Positions 53,165-61,840 of a stretch of DNA of 64,000 nucleotides are shown here, one piece after another. The stretch comes from Chitinophaga silvisoli (lineage in GTDB: Bacteria > Bacteroidota > Bacteroidia > Chitinophagales > Chitinophagaceae). A program made the position numbers and the translations under genes. A model generated the notes under the pieces. It did no database searches. It was not told where the DNA came from and saw only the letters and a program-made list of their open reading frames with translations. Within the stretch, counting starts at the first letter, position 1. Each line of letters begins with the position of its first letter. The stretch spans positions 930,001-994,000 of the forward strand of contig NZ_QTJV01000002.1 of assembly GCF_003412465.1 (NCBI RefSeq), read 5' to 3'.

Positions 53165-54622
53165 ATGAAATTATCCAAGTACCCGGGATGTATCCTGGCA
53201 ATTTGTTTGTTGTTTGCTAACATTGTAGCAACTAAAGCACAGGACACCTGGAGCCTTCAGCGTTCCGTTGATTATGCCCTTGCGAATAACATAGATATCA
53301 GGCAGCAGTCCGTTCAGAAAAGACTGGCTGAGCTGACGCTGCACCAGAGCAAGATGGCGCGGATACCTACCCTGAACGGGTCTGTAAATGGAAGTTATGC
53401 AAGTGGACGAAATGTTGATCCGATTACGAACTCTTTCATTACTACATCTTATGCGTCCTATACGGGTGCACTTTCTGCAGGTGCAAACATTTTCAATTTC
53501 TTCTACCAGCAGAACACCATTGCCTCTAATAAGTATAATTATCAGGCACAAGATAAGTTGTTAGAAAAAGCCAGAAACGATGTTGCCTTTAATATTGCGA
53601 CTGCGTTTCTGCAGATTCTGCTGAATACAGAGCAGGTGCATATAAGCGAGGTACAGGTTAAGCTTACCATGGATAATTTGGCTAATACCAAAAAACTGGT
53701 GATAGCGGGGTCTGTACCGGAAAGTAACCAGGCGGACCTGGAAGCACAGCTGGCTACGGATAGCGTGACCCTGGTAAATGCCCAGAATCAGGTTATACAG
53801 TCAACGTTGCAAATGAAGGCCCTGCTGAATCTGAGTTTTGACCAGCCTTATGTACCTCAGATCCCGGATAATATTGGAGAGATCCCTTTACCAAGACTGG
53901 ATGAAGTAGATCCGGAAATGGTTTACAGCGCGGCGAATAACAATAACCCGCTGATAAAGGCGGATCAGTTATTGATTAAATCCAGTGAGAGATCTTATGC
54001 TGCCTATAGGGCGCAGATGTATCCCACGCTGAGTGTTTCAGGGCAGGCATATAGTGGATTTGCGACCAGTGCAAAAAATACAGAGATAGTTTCCATAAAG
54101 AATGTGTCTGACGAGACGATTGGTACAGTGGTTACAAGTACAGGAACCTACAATGTAACTAATAAAGTGTACGAATACAATACGAAATCTACTACTATTC
54201 CATTTAAGGACCAGGTCAGTAATAACTTTAAGCAAACACTTGGTGTATCGCTCAATATTCCGATCCTGAATGGCTGGACTTATCGTACAAATGCCCAGAA
54301 GGCAAAGCTGAATATCGAATCCCAGAAGCTGACGATGGAAAAGGATAATCAGAAGCTGCGTCAGGATATTTATACTGCCCATGCCAATGCTGTATCTGCT
54401 TTACAGAAGTATTATGCTGCATCCAGAGGGGTAGATGCATCCCAGAAGGCCTATGATTTTGCCACTAAACGATTTGATCTGGGTTTAATGAATACGATTG
54501 ACTATATTACTACACAAAGCAAATTGTTCAATGCGCAGATCAATAAGGTTTCCGCGCAATACGACTATATATTTAAAATGAAGCTTCTGGAGTTTTACAG
54601 GGATCAAAAAATAGCGCTGTAG
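53165..54622 (+). CDS. TolC-type outer-membrane efflux protein
   Basis: The 485-residue protein has a signal peptide (residues 1-26, ILAICLLFANIVATKAQ) and two outer-membrane-efflux-protein repeats: the long helices LAELTLHQSKMARIPTLNG and KLNIESQKLTMEKDNQKLRQ and the end RFDLGLMNTIDYITTQSKLFNAQ are typical. It forms the trimeric channel for the exporter. The start was placed at ATG 53165 because it gives a clean signal peptide and follows a -7 box; the frame is open from 53027. The second adaptor follows after 38 nt. Confidence 0.92.
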   Translation: MKLSKYPGCILAICLLFANIVATKAQDTWSLQRSVDYALANNIDIRQQSVQKRLAELTLHQSKMARIPTLNGSVNGSYASGRNVDPITNSFITTSYASYTGALSAGANIFNFFYQQNTIASNKYNYQAQDKLLEKARNDVAFNIATAFLQILLNTEQVHISEVQVKLTMDNLANTKKLVIAGSVPESNQADLEAQLATDSVTLVNAQNQVIQSTLQMKALLNLSFDQPYVPQIPDNIGEIPLPRLDEVDPEMVYSAANNNNPLIKADQLLIKSSERSYAAYRAQMYPTLSVSGQAYSGFATSAKNTEIVSIKNVSDETIGTVVTSTGTYNVTNKVYEYNTKSTTIPFKDQVSNNFKQTLGVSLNIPILNGWTYRTNAQKAKLNIESQKLTMEKDNQKLRQDIYTAHANAVSALQKYYAASRGVDASQKAYDFATKRFDLGLMNTIDYITTQSKLFNAQINKVSAQYDYIFKMKLLEFYRDQKIAL

Positions 54623-54660
54623 CAAGGCGGATCCCGCTCCTTTTTGAAATACACCGGCAT

Positions 54661-55968
54661 ATGAAGAAAAAAAGAAAAAAGACACTAGTCTGGGTACTTG
54701 TCATTGTTTTCCTGCTTATTATTTGTATCTGGGCAATGGTTGCCAGCAAGAAATCTGATGGTATTAAGGTTGCAACAGAGGCAGCCGGATACAAAGACAT
54801 TATAGAAGTAGTGTCTGCCAACGGAAAGGTTTACCCAGAGACAGAAGTAAAAGTAAGTTCTGACGTATCCGGTGAAATTGTTGACCTCCCGGTCATAGAA
54901 GGAGATTCCGTAAGAAAAGGCCAGGTACTGGTAAAGATCTATGCGGATGTATATGGCTCTATGAGGGACAAAGCCAATGCCGCCCTCAGCCAGGCACAGG
55001 CACAGCAGGCCAACAGTTCAGCAGCACTGGCTGCCTATAAAGCGAAGCTGGATCAGAATAAGCTGGCTTATGACCGTAATAAGGAATTGTTTGCCCAGAA
55101 GGTGGTATCCCGCAGTGAATTTGAAACAGCAGAAGGTACCTATCGCTCGGCACTGGCAGATTACAATGCTGCTGTAGAACAGGTGAACAGTAATCGTTTT
55201 GCTGTGGCCAGCGCCCGTGCAGGTCTTACAGAAGCCAATACAAACCTGAACAGAACCACTATTGTAGCTCCTATGAATGGCATCGTATCCCTGCTGCCAA
55301 TGAAGAAAGGAGAACGTGTGGTAGGTACTGCCCAGATGACCGGTACAGAGATCATGCGTATTGCAGATCTGAATACGATGGAAGTACAGGTGGATGTAGG
55401 TGAAAACGATATTCCCCGTGTAAAATATAATGATACTGCCATCATAGAGGTAGATGCCTACAATAACCGTAAGTTCAAAGGTATCGTGACCCAGATAGCC
55501 AGTTCCAGCAAGAATGCTGCTACCAGCACCTCCACTACAACATCTTCCGCAGACCAGGTTACAAATTATGTAGTGCACATCCGCATTCTGCAGGAGAGCT
55601 ACAAGGACCTGATCACTGGTAATAAACCTTATCCTTTCCGCCCGGGAATGAGTGCTTCAGTTGATATTCAGACCCAGCGCAAGAACCATGTACTTTCTGT
55701 ACCTATTAATGCTGTTACGAAGGAGAGAGGAGAGGATGCAAAAGATAACAACGAAGTAGTGTTCATGTTGCAACCCAATAAAACGGTTAAACAGGTAAAG
55801 GTAACTACCGGGGTGCAGGATAATGACTATATAGAAATCTTATCAGGCCTGAAACAGGGAGAGGCTGTGGTGACAGCACCTTATTCTGCTATTTCGAAAG
55901 ACCTCGGAAATGATAAGAAAGTGAAGGTGGTGCCTAAGAAAGATCTTTTTGAAAGTACCGGTAACTAA
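54661..55968 (+). CDS. HlyD/MacA-type periplasmic adaptor protein 2
   Basis: The 435-residue adaptor has an N-terminal membrane anchor (~8-28), lipoyl halves (VSSDVSGEIVDLPVIEGDSVRKGQVLVKI and TTIVAPMNGIVSLLPMKKGERV), a helical hairpin between (~105-195) and a beta-barrel/MPD part ending ILSGLKQGEAVVTAPYSAI. A Ser/Thr/Ala-rich insert (~280-295, SSSKNAATSTSTTTSS) is unusual. It is closer to MacA than adaptor 1, and pairs by position with the TolC-type gene just upstream. A strong terminator follows. Confidence 0.93.
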   Translation: MKKKRKKTLVWVLVIVFLLIICIWAMVASKKSDGIKVATEAAGYKDIIEVVSANGKVYPETEVKVSSDVSGEIVDLPVIEGDSVRKGQVLVKIYADVYGSMRDKANAALSQAQAQQANSSAALAAYKAKLDQNKLAYDRNKELFAQKVVSRSEFETAEGTYRSALADYNAAVEQVNSNRFAVASARAGLTEANTNLNRTTIVAPMNGIVSLLPMKKGERVVGTAQMTGTEIMRIADLNTMEVQVDVGENDIPRVKYNDTAIIEVDAYNNRKFKGIVTQIASSSKNAATSTSTTTSSADQVTNYVVHIRILQESYKDLITGNKPYPFRPGMSASVDIQTQRKNHVLSVPINAVTKERGEDAKDNNEVVFMLQPNKTVKQVKVTTGVQDNDYIEILSGLKQGEAVVTAPYSAISKDLGNDKKVKVVPKKDLFESTGN

Positions 55969-55992
55969 TAGCCAGGTCTAACTTTTTATATG

Positions 55993-56025
55993 AAACGCTT
56001 CTGTTTAATTGGCAGAAGCGTTTTT
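55993..56025 (+). terminator. Terminator of the tolC-like/adaptor 2 unit
   Basis: 11-bp perfect stem AAACGCTTCTG/CAGAAGCGTTT, 9-nt loop, T-run TTTTTGTTTTT. Confidence 0.9.
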
Positions 56026-56339
56026 GTTTTTCTTAACAATTACTGGTCGGATCTTTGCGAAAATGTTATAACATATCAATTACCTGAGTCTACAATTGTT
56101 CCACTAATATTTAAACATCATAAGCAAAGGAGGGAAGTAAGTTCAGTAATGGTATTTACAAAGTGATTGAAGGTAATTCATAAACATATTATAAACGGAA
56201 ACTATAGTATTGGGCGTATTCACTTGTTGGGTATGCCCATTACATTTTTACCTGACGATGTCATGAAAAACTTAACATTGCCCAATGTTAATTTAACATT
56301 AATTTTATGTTATCACATTAAGCAAATATTTAAGAGGTT
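56026..56339. other. Upstream region of the H1-like gene with TTAACATT repeats
   Basis: A perfect palindrome TTAACATT-GCCC-AATGTTAA (56272-56291) is followed by another TTAACATT (56293-56300), just before the gene at 56340. No perfect -7 box and no convincing gene were seen; a 78-codon frame at 56167 overlaps the H1-like gene and looks like a shadow. Confidence 0.4.
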
Positions 56340-56615
56340 ATGTCAAGTAACAAAACGCCCAAAGCTGGTAAATCCGCCAGCAAAGATGCCCGCCATGATA
56401 TAGAGAAAAAGTTGGATTTACTGCTCGTTGATCTGAAGAAAGACCTGGGAGACACAAAGTTCAAAAGCCGAATCAAGAAGGCTGCTAAGTTGTTAAGTAA
56501 AGGTATCGGGAAAGCAAAGAAAAACGCCGTAAGCGCCAAAAAGAAAACTAAACCAGCGAAAGCTGTTAAGACCAAAAAAACGACAGCAGCTCCTGCACCG
56601 GTAGCAGCTGAATAG
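56340..56615 (+). CDS. Small Lys/Ala-rich histone H1-like protein
   Basis: The 91-residue protein has a charged helical N-terminal half (DIEKKLDLLLVDLKKDLGDTKFKSRIKKAAKLLSKG) and a Lys/Ala/Pro tail (~55-91, KAKKNAVSAKKKTKPAKAVK) like eukaryotic H1 and bacterial H1-like nucleoid proteins. It probably binds DNA or RNA by charge; no specific family was recognised. A purine-rich AAGAGG precedes the ATG at 56340. It is separate from the exporter genes. Confidence 0.7.
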   Translation: MSSNKTPKAGKSASKDARHDIEKKLDLLLVDLKKDLGDTKFKSRIKKAAKLLSKGIGKAKKNAVSAKKKTKPAKAVKTKKTTAAPAPVAAE

Positions 56616-56699
56616 GTAACATAAGTTTGTTACGACGCCCACTTATACAGTACTTGCTGGTATATGTGGGCGTTCTGGTATATATTTAGGCCTTTTAGT

Positions 56700-58736
56700 A
56701 TGAAAAGGCTTGTCATATATTTCCTGAGCCTCCTGCCTGTGGCGGCAGCGGGCCAGCAAAGCAGTCAGGTGAATGTATTCCTTGGCTCATCCGGAGACCA
56801 TGGGCAGATGTCCCCCGCAGCATCCTATCCCTTTAGCATGCTTAGCATTGGCCCGGAAACCTATCCATCTACCCACACAGGATATGAGTATCTCGCAAAA
56901 GAATTTCTGGGATTTACGCACAACCGTATGGAAGGTGTAGGCTGCCAGGGGTGTGGTGGTAACCTGCTGGTGCGCCCTTTCCTGGGAGATGGTCCTGCCA
57001 AAGCGGACCTGATAAAGGCTACAGAGAAAGCTTCGCCAGGATATTATGCAGTGGCTTTTGAGAATGGAATCGGTGCCTCCTTTACCGTTTATAAAAATGC
57101 AGGCTTACACCAGTACCAGTTTCCTGCGGGGAAAAAAGGCCTGTTCATCGATCTTGGTTTTGCGCATGTAGGCCGCTTTGTGGCTGAGCAGCATACTATC
57201 AGTGGCAATGCGGTAAGTGGATGGATTGAATCCCGCACTACCTGTAGTGCAGGCATCTACCGCATTTATTATTACCTGGAAGCCGGGCAGCCTGTAAGCT
57301 GGGATTCAACAGCGAATCACCAGTTGATTGCGCGTGTAGGCAACGATACAAAGTTGCTGAATGTCAGAGTTGCTCTCTCTTCAGTAGGTGAATCGTATGC
57401 AAAAGCGGCGATCAACAACGGTAATTTTGAAACCCTGAAAGCGGCCAGTGATAAGGACTGGAATGCAATGCTGGGGCACATCAAAGTGAAGGGTGATCCA
57501 GCCCGTGAGAAACTGTTTTATTCTTTATTCTATCGTTCTATGCAATCTCCTTATGTGGTATCAGAGCCGGATGGGAGTTATGCTGCGACGGATGGTACCC
57601 TGCAAAAAACTGGCAGCAAAATTTACAATGGCTGGGCCATCTGGGATAATTACCGGGCACAGTTACCGTTGTTGTCTATTGCATTTCCGGGAGAGTACCA
57701 GGATATGATGACATCCATCGCAGGCCTGTATGCACATGGTAAAAAAGACATGGCTACCTTGCATGAACCAAGTATCACTGTTCGTACAGAACATGCGGAA
57801 GTAGTACTGCTGGATGCTTATCGCAAAGGATATAAAGTTGATTTTAAAACCATCGCCGATTCGCTGGAAAAAGAGGCTGCAAATTTAGATTTTGCACATC
57901 CTGATAAGGCTCTGGAATCTTCCTATGATCTTTGGGCGCTGTCGGGGATCTTCAATGCGTTGAAGGATCAGCAAAAGGCCACTCTCTATCGCGACAGGGC
58001 TGCTAACTACAAACAATACTGGACCAAAGATTTTCAGGACCTGAGCCGTCGCGATGTAGACCAGATGCAGGCGAGAGGATTATACCAGGGTACCATCTGG
58101 CAGTATCGCTGGTTTGTGCCTTTTGACATCAAAGGCCTGATTGAATTGTGTGGAGGCGAAGCTAAATACATTGCTCAACTGGATGAATTCTTTGGTCACG
58201 ATTATTACAATCATACCAATCAGCCGGATCTGCAGGCACCTTTCCAGTATAATATGACGGCAGAGCCATGGAAATCTCAGGCACTGGTACATAAGATTGC
58301 GGTAGATACGATGATTCAGCATTACTTCAATGACAATAGCAGGGGCATTGGGTCTGAAATAGATGTGATCTATAAAAATCAGCCTGCTGCCTATGCGAGA
58401 ACGATGGATGATGATGCTGGTACAATGTCTTCCTGGTTTGTATTGGTATCAGCCGGTATATTCCCTGCCTGTATCGGAGAGCCGGTGTATTACCTGAATG
58501 TGCCGTTGTTTGAATCTGTGGAGTGGGAGTGGAATGGTGGAAAGAAATTCCATGTGCAGGTAAAGAATTTCGCTGACAAAAACGTGTATATACAACAGGT
58601 ATTGCTGAATGGAAAGCCGCTGGATCGGAACTGGATCACCCAGGATGAGATTACAAAGGGAGGGGAACTCACCATTGTAGCAGGTGATAAACCCAATGAA
58701 AAACAAGGAGTAAGGAATATTTACCTCACTAAATAA
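56700..58736 (+). CDS. GH92 family alpha-mannosidase-like glycoside hydrolase
   Basis: The 678-residue protein has a signal peptide (VIYFLSLLPVAAAGQQ), then the N-terminal beta domain (GDHGQMSPAASYPFSMLSIGPETYP, GFTHNRMEGVGCQGCGG) and the (alpha/alpha)6 catalytic domain. Family landmarks are TAEPW near residue 521 (the GH92 acid-Glu region, usually GNEP) and MDDDAGTMSSW near 570 (the base/Ca region, usually GNDDxGxMSaW). GH92 enzymes remove alpha-linked mannose with calcium. It stands alone, without SusC/D-type partners. The start is ATG 56700, which gives the signal peptide. Confidence 0.88.
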   Translation: MKRLVIYFLSLLPVAAAGQQSSQVNVFLGSSGDHGQMSPAASYPFSMLSIGPETYPSTHTGYEYLAKEFLGFTHNRMEGVGCQGCGGNLLVRPFLGDGPAKADLIKATEKASPGYYAVAFENGIGASFTVYKNAGLHQYQFPAGKKGLFIDLGFAHVGRFVAEQHTISGNAVSGWIESRTTCSAGIYRIYYYLEAGQPVSWDSTANHQLIARVGNDTKLLNVRVALSSVGESYAKAAINNGNFETLKAASDKDWNAMLGHIKVKGDPAREKLFYSLFYRSMQSPYVVSEPDGSYAATDGTLQKTGSKIYNGWAIWDNYRAQLPLLSIAFPGEYQDMMTSIAGLYAHGKKDMATLHEPSITVRTEHAEVVLLDAYRKGYKVDFKTIADSLEKEAANLDFAHPDKALESSYDLWALSGIFNALKDQQKATLYRDRAANYKQYWTKDFQDLSRRDVDQMQARGLYQGTIWQYRWFVPFDIKGLIELCGGEAKYIAQLDEFFGHDYYNHTNQPDLQAPFQYNMTAEPWKSQALVHKIAVDTMIQHYFNDNSRGIGSEIDVIYKNQPAAYARTMDDDAGTMSSWFVLVSAGIFPACIGEPVYYLNVPLFESVEWEWNGGKKFHVQVKNFADKNVYIQQVLLNGKPLDRNWITQDEITKGGELTIVAGDKPNEKQGVRNIYLTK

Positions 58737-58740
58737 TCAC

Positions 58741-58777
58741 AAAAAAACGCTTTTGCCCCCCGCAAAAGCGTTTTTTT
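58741..58777 (+). terminator. GH92 gene terminator
   Basis: Stem CGCTTTTGC/GCAAAAGCG with C-rich loop, A-run before and seven T after. Confidence 0.92.
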
Positions 58778-58817
58778 ATTGCAGGTTCACGTACTTTGCA
58801 GAAAATTGGATACAGGG

Positions 58818-59822
58818 ATGAAAGCAGGTATTATTGGTAGCGGTAGCTGGGCTACAGCCATGGCCAAAATCTTAACCGACAATGGCAAACAGATCAACTG
58901 GTGGATCAGGAGTGAAGAGACGATCCGTTACATGCAGCAACGCCACCACAATAAGCATTATCTCACATCTGTATACTTTGATACGAATCTGATACAGTTG
59001 AGTAATGATCTGGCTGCTGTAGTAGCTGCCAGTGATGTACTGGTACTGGCGGTGCCTTCTGCTTTCCTGGAAGAAGTGCTTTTACAGCTACCTACCGATG
59101 CACTGCAGGGAAAAAAGATTATCAACGCTATCAAGGGCCTGGTACCTGGAGCCAACCAACTCATCAACGAATACCTGGAAGATATCTTCAGTCTTCCTTT
59201 AGATCAATACTTTACCATCACTGGTCCCTGTCATGCAGAAGAAGTGGCCAATGAAAAACTCTCTTACCTTACTTTTTCCGGGCTGGAAGAGGATGCTGCA
59301 CAGCAAATGGCGGATCTGTTTAGCAATAGTTATTTGCAGACTATTGTAAACAAAGATGTGATTGGGGTGCAACTGGCGGCGGTATTGAAGAATATCTATG
59401 CCTTGGGTGCAGGAATTGCTCATGGACTGGATTATGGCGACAACTTCCTGAGTGTATACATCACGAACTGCTTCAGAGAGATGCAGCAGTTCCTGGAGAC
59501 CTACAGCCAGCATCATACAGAAACTCTAACTGAGCATAACTACAATGCCAGCGCTTACCTGGGCGATCTGTTGGTGACCTGCTACAGTCTCCATAGCCGT
59601 AACCGTACTTTTGGCAATATGATAGGCAAGGGATACAGCGTGAAGTCTGCTCAGCTGGAGCTGAACATGATTGCCGAGGGGTATTATGCCAGTAAGTGTC
59701 TGAAAGAAATGAATGAGCAGGTAGGGGCGTATATGCCGGTAGCGCAGGCGGTGTTTTCCATATTATGGCAGCACCAGAATGCTGCGGAAGCATTTCTGGC
59801 GCTGGAAAAAGGCTTTATTTAG
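58818..59822 (+). CDS. gpsA: Glycerol-3-phosphate dehydrogenase [NAD(P)+]
   Basis: The 334-residue cytosolic enzyme reduces dihydroxyacetone phosphate to sn-glycerol 3-phosphate for phospholipid synthesis. The NAD(P) motif GIIGSGSWATAMAKIL starts the protein, followed by AIKGLVPGANQ, ITGPCHAEEVA, the catalytic-Lys segment VLKNIYALGAGIAHGLDYGDN and AEGYYASK. The start is ATG 58818; a longer frame from 58779 would pass through the promoter, where an imperfect box TACTTTG (58792-58798) lies. The 3' end overlaps the convergent helicase gene by 8 bp. Confidence 0.95.
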   Translation: MKAGIIGSGSWATAMAKILTDNGKQINWWIRSEETIRYMQQRHHNKHYLTSVYFDTNLIQLSNDLAAVVAASDVLVLAVPSAFLEEVLLQLPTDALQGKKIINAIKGLVPGANQLINEYLEDIFSLPLDQYFTITGPCHAEEVANEKLSYLTFSGLEEDAAQQMADLFSNSYLQTIVNKDVIGVQLAAVLKNIYALGAGIAHGLDYGDNFLSVYITNCFREMQQFLETYSQHHTETLTEHNYNASAYLGDLLVTCYSLHSRNRTFGNMIGKGYSVKSAQLELNMIAEGYYASKCLKEMNEQVGAYMPVAQAVFSILWQHQNAAEAFLALEKGFI

Positions 59823-61128
59823 CCACATTTATTTTCACTTTCTTATTCTTGATCTTTTGGTTTTGAATGAGGTTCAGCACATGGCTGGCCTTGCTCTTGC
59901 GTACTGCCACAAAAGAGTAGAAATCTTTCACTTCAATTAAGCCGATATCTTCTTTCTTGAGCTCACCCCTGTTGCTCAGGAAGCCTACGATATCGATTTT
60001 GTTCACTTTATCCTTTTTGCCGGCACCTATAAAGAAGGTGGTCCATTTTGGCTTTTCAGGAATCTCATAATCGCCTTCTACATCAATCAGCTCTACCTCT
60101 TCAGAGATATAATCAGGCAGGTGCTCTTCCGGACCGATAATGAGGATAGCGGTACCGCTGGCATCCATCCTGGCTGTACGGCCGTTTCTATGGGTGAAAA
60201 TAGCTTCTGTGGTGGGCAGGTGATAGTGAATGATGTAACGGATATTAGGTATATCCAGTCCTCTTGCTGCCAGGTCGGTAGTAACGAGGAGGTTGGAAGA
60301 GCCGTTTCTAAACTTGGCGAGGGCGGCTTCTCTTTCATTTTGCTCCATAGCGCCATGGTAGAATACGCTTACGAGTCCTTTATCTTTCAGCAGGGAGTTA
60401 GTGCGTTCTACGGCTTCGCGATGGTTGCAGAAGATAATGGTGGAGCGGTTACCCAGCTTGCATACCAGCTGAAACGCGGTATCCAGTTTATCCTTGTCGG
60501 GACTTTCGACATACTTGATGGCGAGAGCAGGTGCGGGTTCTCCGCTCAGGTAATCCAGTGTAACCGGGTTATCCATTTTTACAAATTCCGGTATCTCTAC
60601 AGTATCGGTAGCGGAGGTGAGCAGGCGTTTTTTCAGTCCGGTGAGGGAATTGAGAATAAATTCCAGTTCATCTACAAAGCCCAGTTCCAGTGATTTATCG
60701 AACTCGTCCAGCACCAGCATCCTGATGGTGTCGGTTTTTATATTTTCCCTGCGGATGTGGTCACCAAGTCTGCCGGGGGTACCAACGATGAGGGCCGGCG
60801 CTTCCTGGAGGTTATTTTCTTCTGTTTCTCTCTTATGGCCGCCGTAGCAACAGGTGATTTTAACACCTGTACGCATGTTTTTCCACACAGTTTCTATCTG
60901 AAGGGCCAGTTCTCTGGAGGGCACGACGATCAGGGCCTGGGTACCGGGTGCTGTTTTGTCCAGCGATTCCAGTACAGGAATTAAGAAGCCCAGGGTCTTT
61001 CCGGAGCCGGTGTCAGAGAGGAGGATGACATTGTCTGCTTCCTGATTTGCTTTGATAGATGCCTCTTGCATCTCATTCAGCGCGTCGATCTGGAGCGCAG
61101 AGAGGATATTTTCGTATACGTTTTGCAT
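59815..61128 (-). CDS. DEAD-box RNA helicase with DbpA-like RNA-binding domain
   Basis: The 437-residue helicase has motif I DTGSGKT (39-45), PSREL, TPGR, motif II DEFD (141-144, instead of DEAD), SAT (172-174), TTDLAARGLD and motif VI HRNGRTAR (313-320, usually HRxGRxGR). The C-terminal ~75 residues (~363-437, WTTFFIGAGKKDKVNKIDIVG) match the DbpA RNA-binding domain, which points to 23S rRNA helix 92 and 50S assembly. A perfect -7 box ends 7 nt before its ATG, so its mRNA is nearly leaderless. Confidence 0.93.
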   Translation of the reverse strand: MQNVYENILSALQIDALNEMQEASIKANQEADNVILLSDTGSGKTLGFLIPVLESLDKTAPGTQALIVVPSRELALQIETVWKNMRTGVKITCCYGGHKRETEENNLQEAPALIVGTPGRLGDHIRRENIKTDTIRMLVLDEFDKSLELGFVDELEFILNSLTGLKKRLLTSATDTVEIPEFVKMDNPVTLDYLSGEPAPALAIKYVESPDKDKLDTAFQLVCKLGNRSTIIFCNHREAVERTNSLLKDKGLVSVFYHGAMEQNEREAALAKFRNGSSNLLVTTDLAARGLDIPNIRYIIHYHLPTTEAIFTHRNGRTARMDASGTAILIIGPEEHLPDYISEEVELIDVEGDYEIPEKPKWTTFFIGAGKKDKVNKIDIVGFLSNRGELKKEDIGLIEVKDFYSFVAVRKSKASHVLNLIQNQKIKNKKVKINVAK

Positions 61129-61135
61129 TGCCGGG

Positions 61136-61143
61136 CAAAAGTA
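61136..61143 (-). promoter_or_regulatory. DEAD-box gene promoter, -7 box
   Basis: CAAAAGTA on the plus strand is TACTTTTG on the minus strand. Confidence 0.55.
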
Positions 61144-61167
61144 CGGGAGTTCTGTAAGTTATTCAAA

Positions 61168-61407
61168 CTACTGGGCAGAAGGTTCGGGACCAAAGTAGTT
61201 CCGGATCATCCATTCAATATGTTCGGAGAGGCCGGCTTCTGTAATAACAGGGCCTGCCAGCTGTAGAAGTGTGTTGTCTTTCCCAAAAGTATATTCAAGC
61301 ACTGCTTCCTTCATAACTACCAGGTACTTTTTTTCTTTTGCTTTTTTACGCAGGGAGATTTTCCTGCTGACCCCGTTGACTGTAATACTACAAGCAAGCG
61401 TGCGCAT
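61168..61407 (-). CDS. Small hypothetical protein
   Basis: The 79-residue protein is not recognised. It has a beta-strand-rich start (TLACSITVNGVSRKISLRKKAKEKKYLVVMKEAVLEYTFG) and an acidic helix near the end (TEAGLSEHIEWMIRNYFG), a composition like a small cytosolic domain. No signal or membrane segment is seen. ATG 61407 was chosen; the frame is open to 61494 but its upper part crosses a strong hairpin. It is 40 bp upstream of the helicase on the same strand. Confidence 0.55.
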   Translation of the reverse strand: MRTLACSITVNGVSRKISLRKKAKEKKYLVVMKEAVLEYTFGKDNTLLQLAGPVITEAGLSEHIEWMIRNYFGPEPSAQ

Positions 61408-61463
61408 GTGGTGATGGAGTTTAAGATGAATAAAGAATAATGGTTTCCACAGAATACCTGATA

Positions 61464-61497
61464 GCGTTTGCCTGGCTATTCGATAGCCAGGCATCGC
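61464..61497. repeat. Strong hairpin without T-run
   Basis: Perfect 10-bp stem GCCTGGCTAT/ATAGCCAGGC (61470-61479 with 61483-61492), loop TCG, extendable by GCG/CGC at the base. Neither strand has a T-run after it. On the minus strand it lies in the leader of the small gene at 61168-61407. Confidence 0.5.
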
Positions 61498-61654
61498 TCA
61501 AGAACCTGTTAATAAAATGTACTTAAAATTGATGATGAGCCTGCTCTCCGGCAGGTTGTCTGATTTAGCTTTTCGTCGTCTGGGTCAAATGTAGGGTCTT
61601 GATCGGAAAAATATGTGAACGCCATGTTAATGAAAAAAAATAGTCGATCGCATA

Positions 61655-61690
61655 AAAAAAAGATTGTCCCGGGTTAGCGCCCGGGACAAT
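61655..61690 (-). terminator. Minus-strand terminator without an obvious gene
   Basis: Perfect 11-bp stem ATTGTCCCGGG/CCCGGGACAAT (61663-61673 with 61680-61690), loop of 6 nt; on the minus strand it is followed by CTTTTTTTT. Confidence 0.8.
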
Positions 61691-61723
61691 AAACTAAAAC
61701 AACAGCTATGAATGAAAAAAATG

Positions 61724-61840
61724 TTATGCTTCACGGATAAAGGTTTCAATTACCATACCATGCACTTCTTTGAGAGATTCCACACTTCTCCGGTTGGGAT
61801 TGTGGTCATAGGGAATCAGGAATTGTGGAAATAATTCCAC
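61724..61840 (-). CDS. Possible short minus-strand gene or remnant
   Basis: From GTG 61840 to TAA 61724 a 38-residue frame reads MELFPQFLIPYDHNPNRRSV... and ends VIETFIREA. Its composition looks coding and it is followed 34 nt later by a strong terminator on the same strand. The frame stays open upstream to ~61990 without an ATG, so it may be the end of a decayed gene. No family recognised. Confidence 0.3.
   Translation of the reverse strand: MELFPQFLIPYDHNPNRRSVESLKEVHGMVIETFIREA

Noticed and set aside
56167-56403. 78-codon frame before the H1-like gene
   Set aside because: It overlaps the better-supported gene at 56340 in another frame and runs through the TTAACATT palindromes.
61464-61497. 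Strong hairpin considered as a terminator
   Set aside because: There is no T-run on either strand, so it was listed only as a hairpin.
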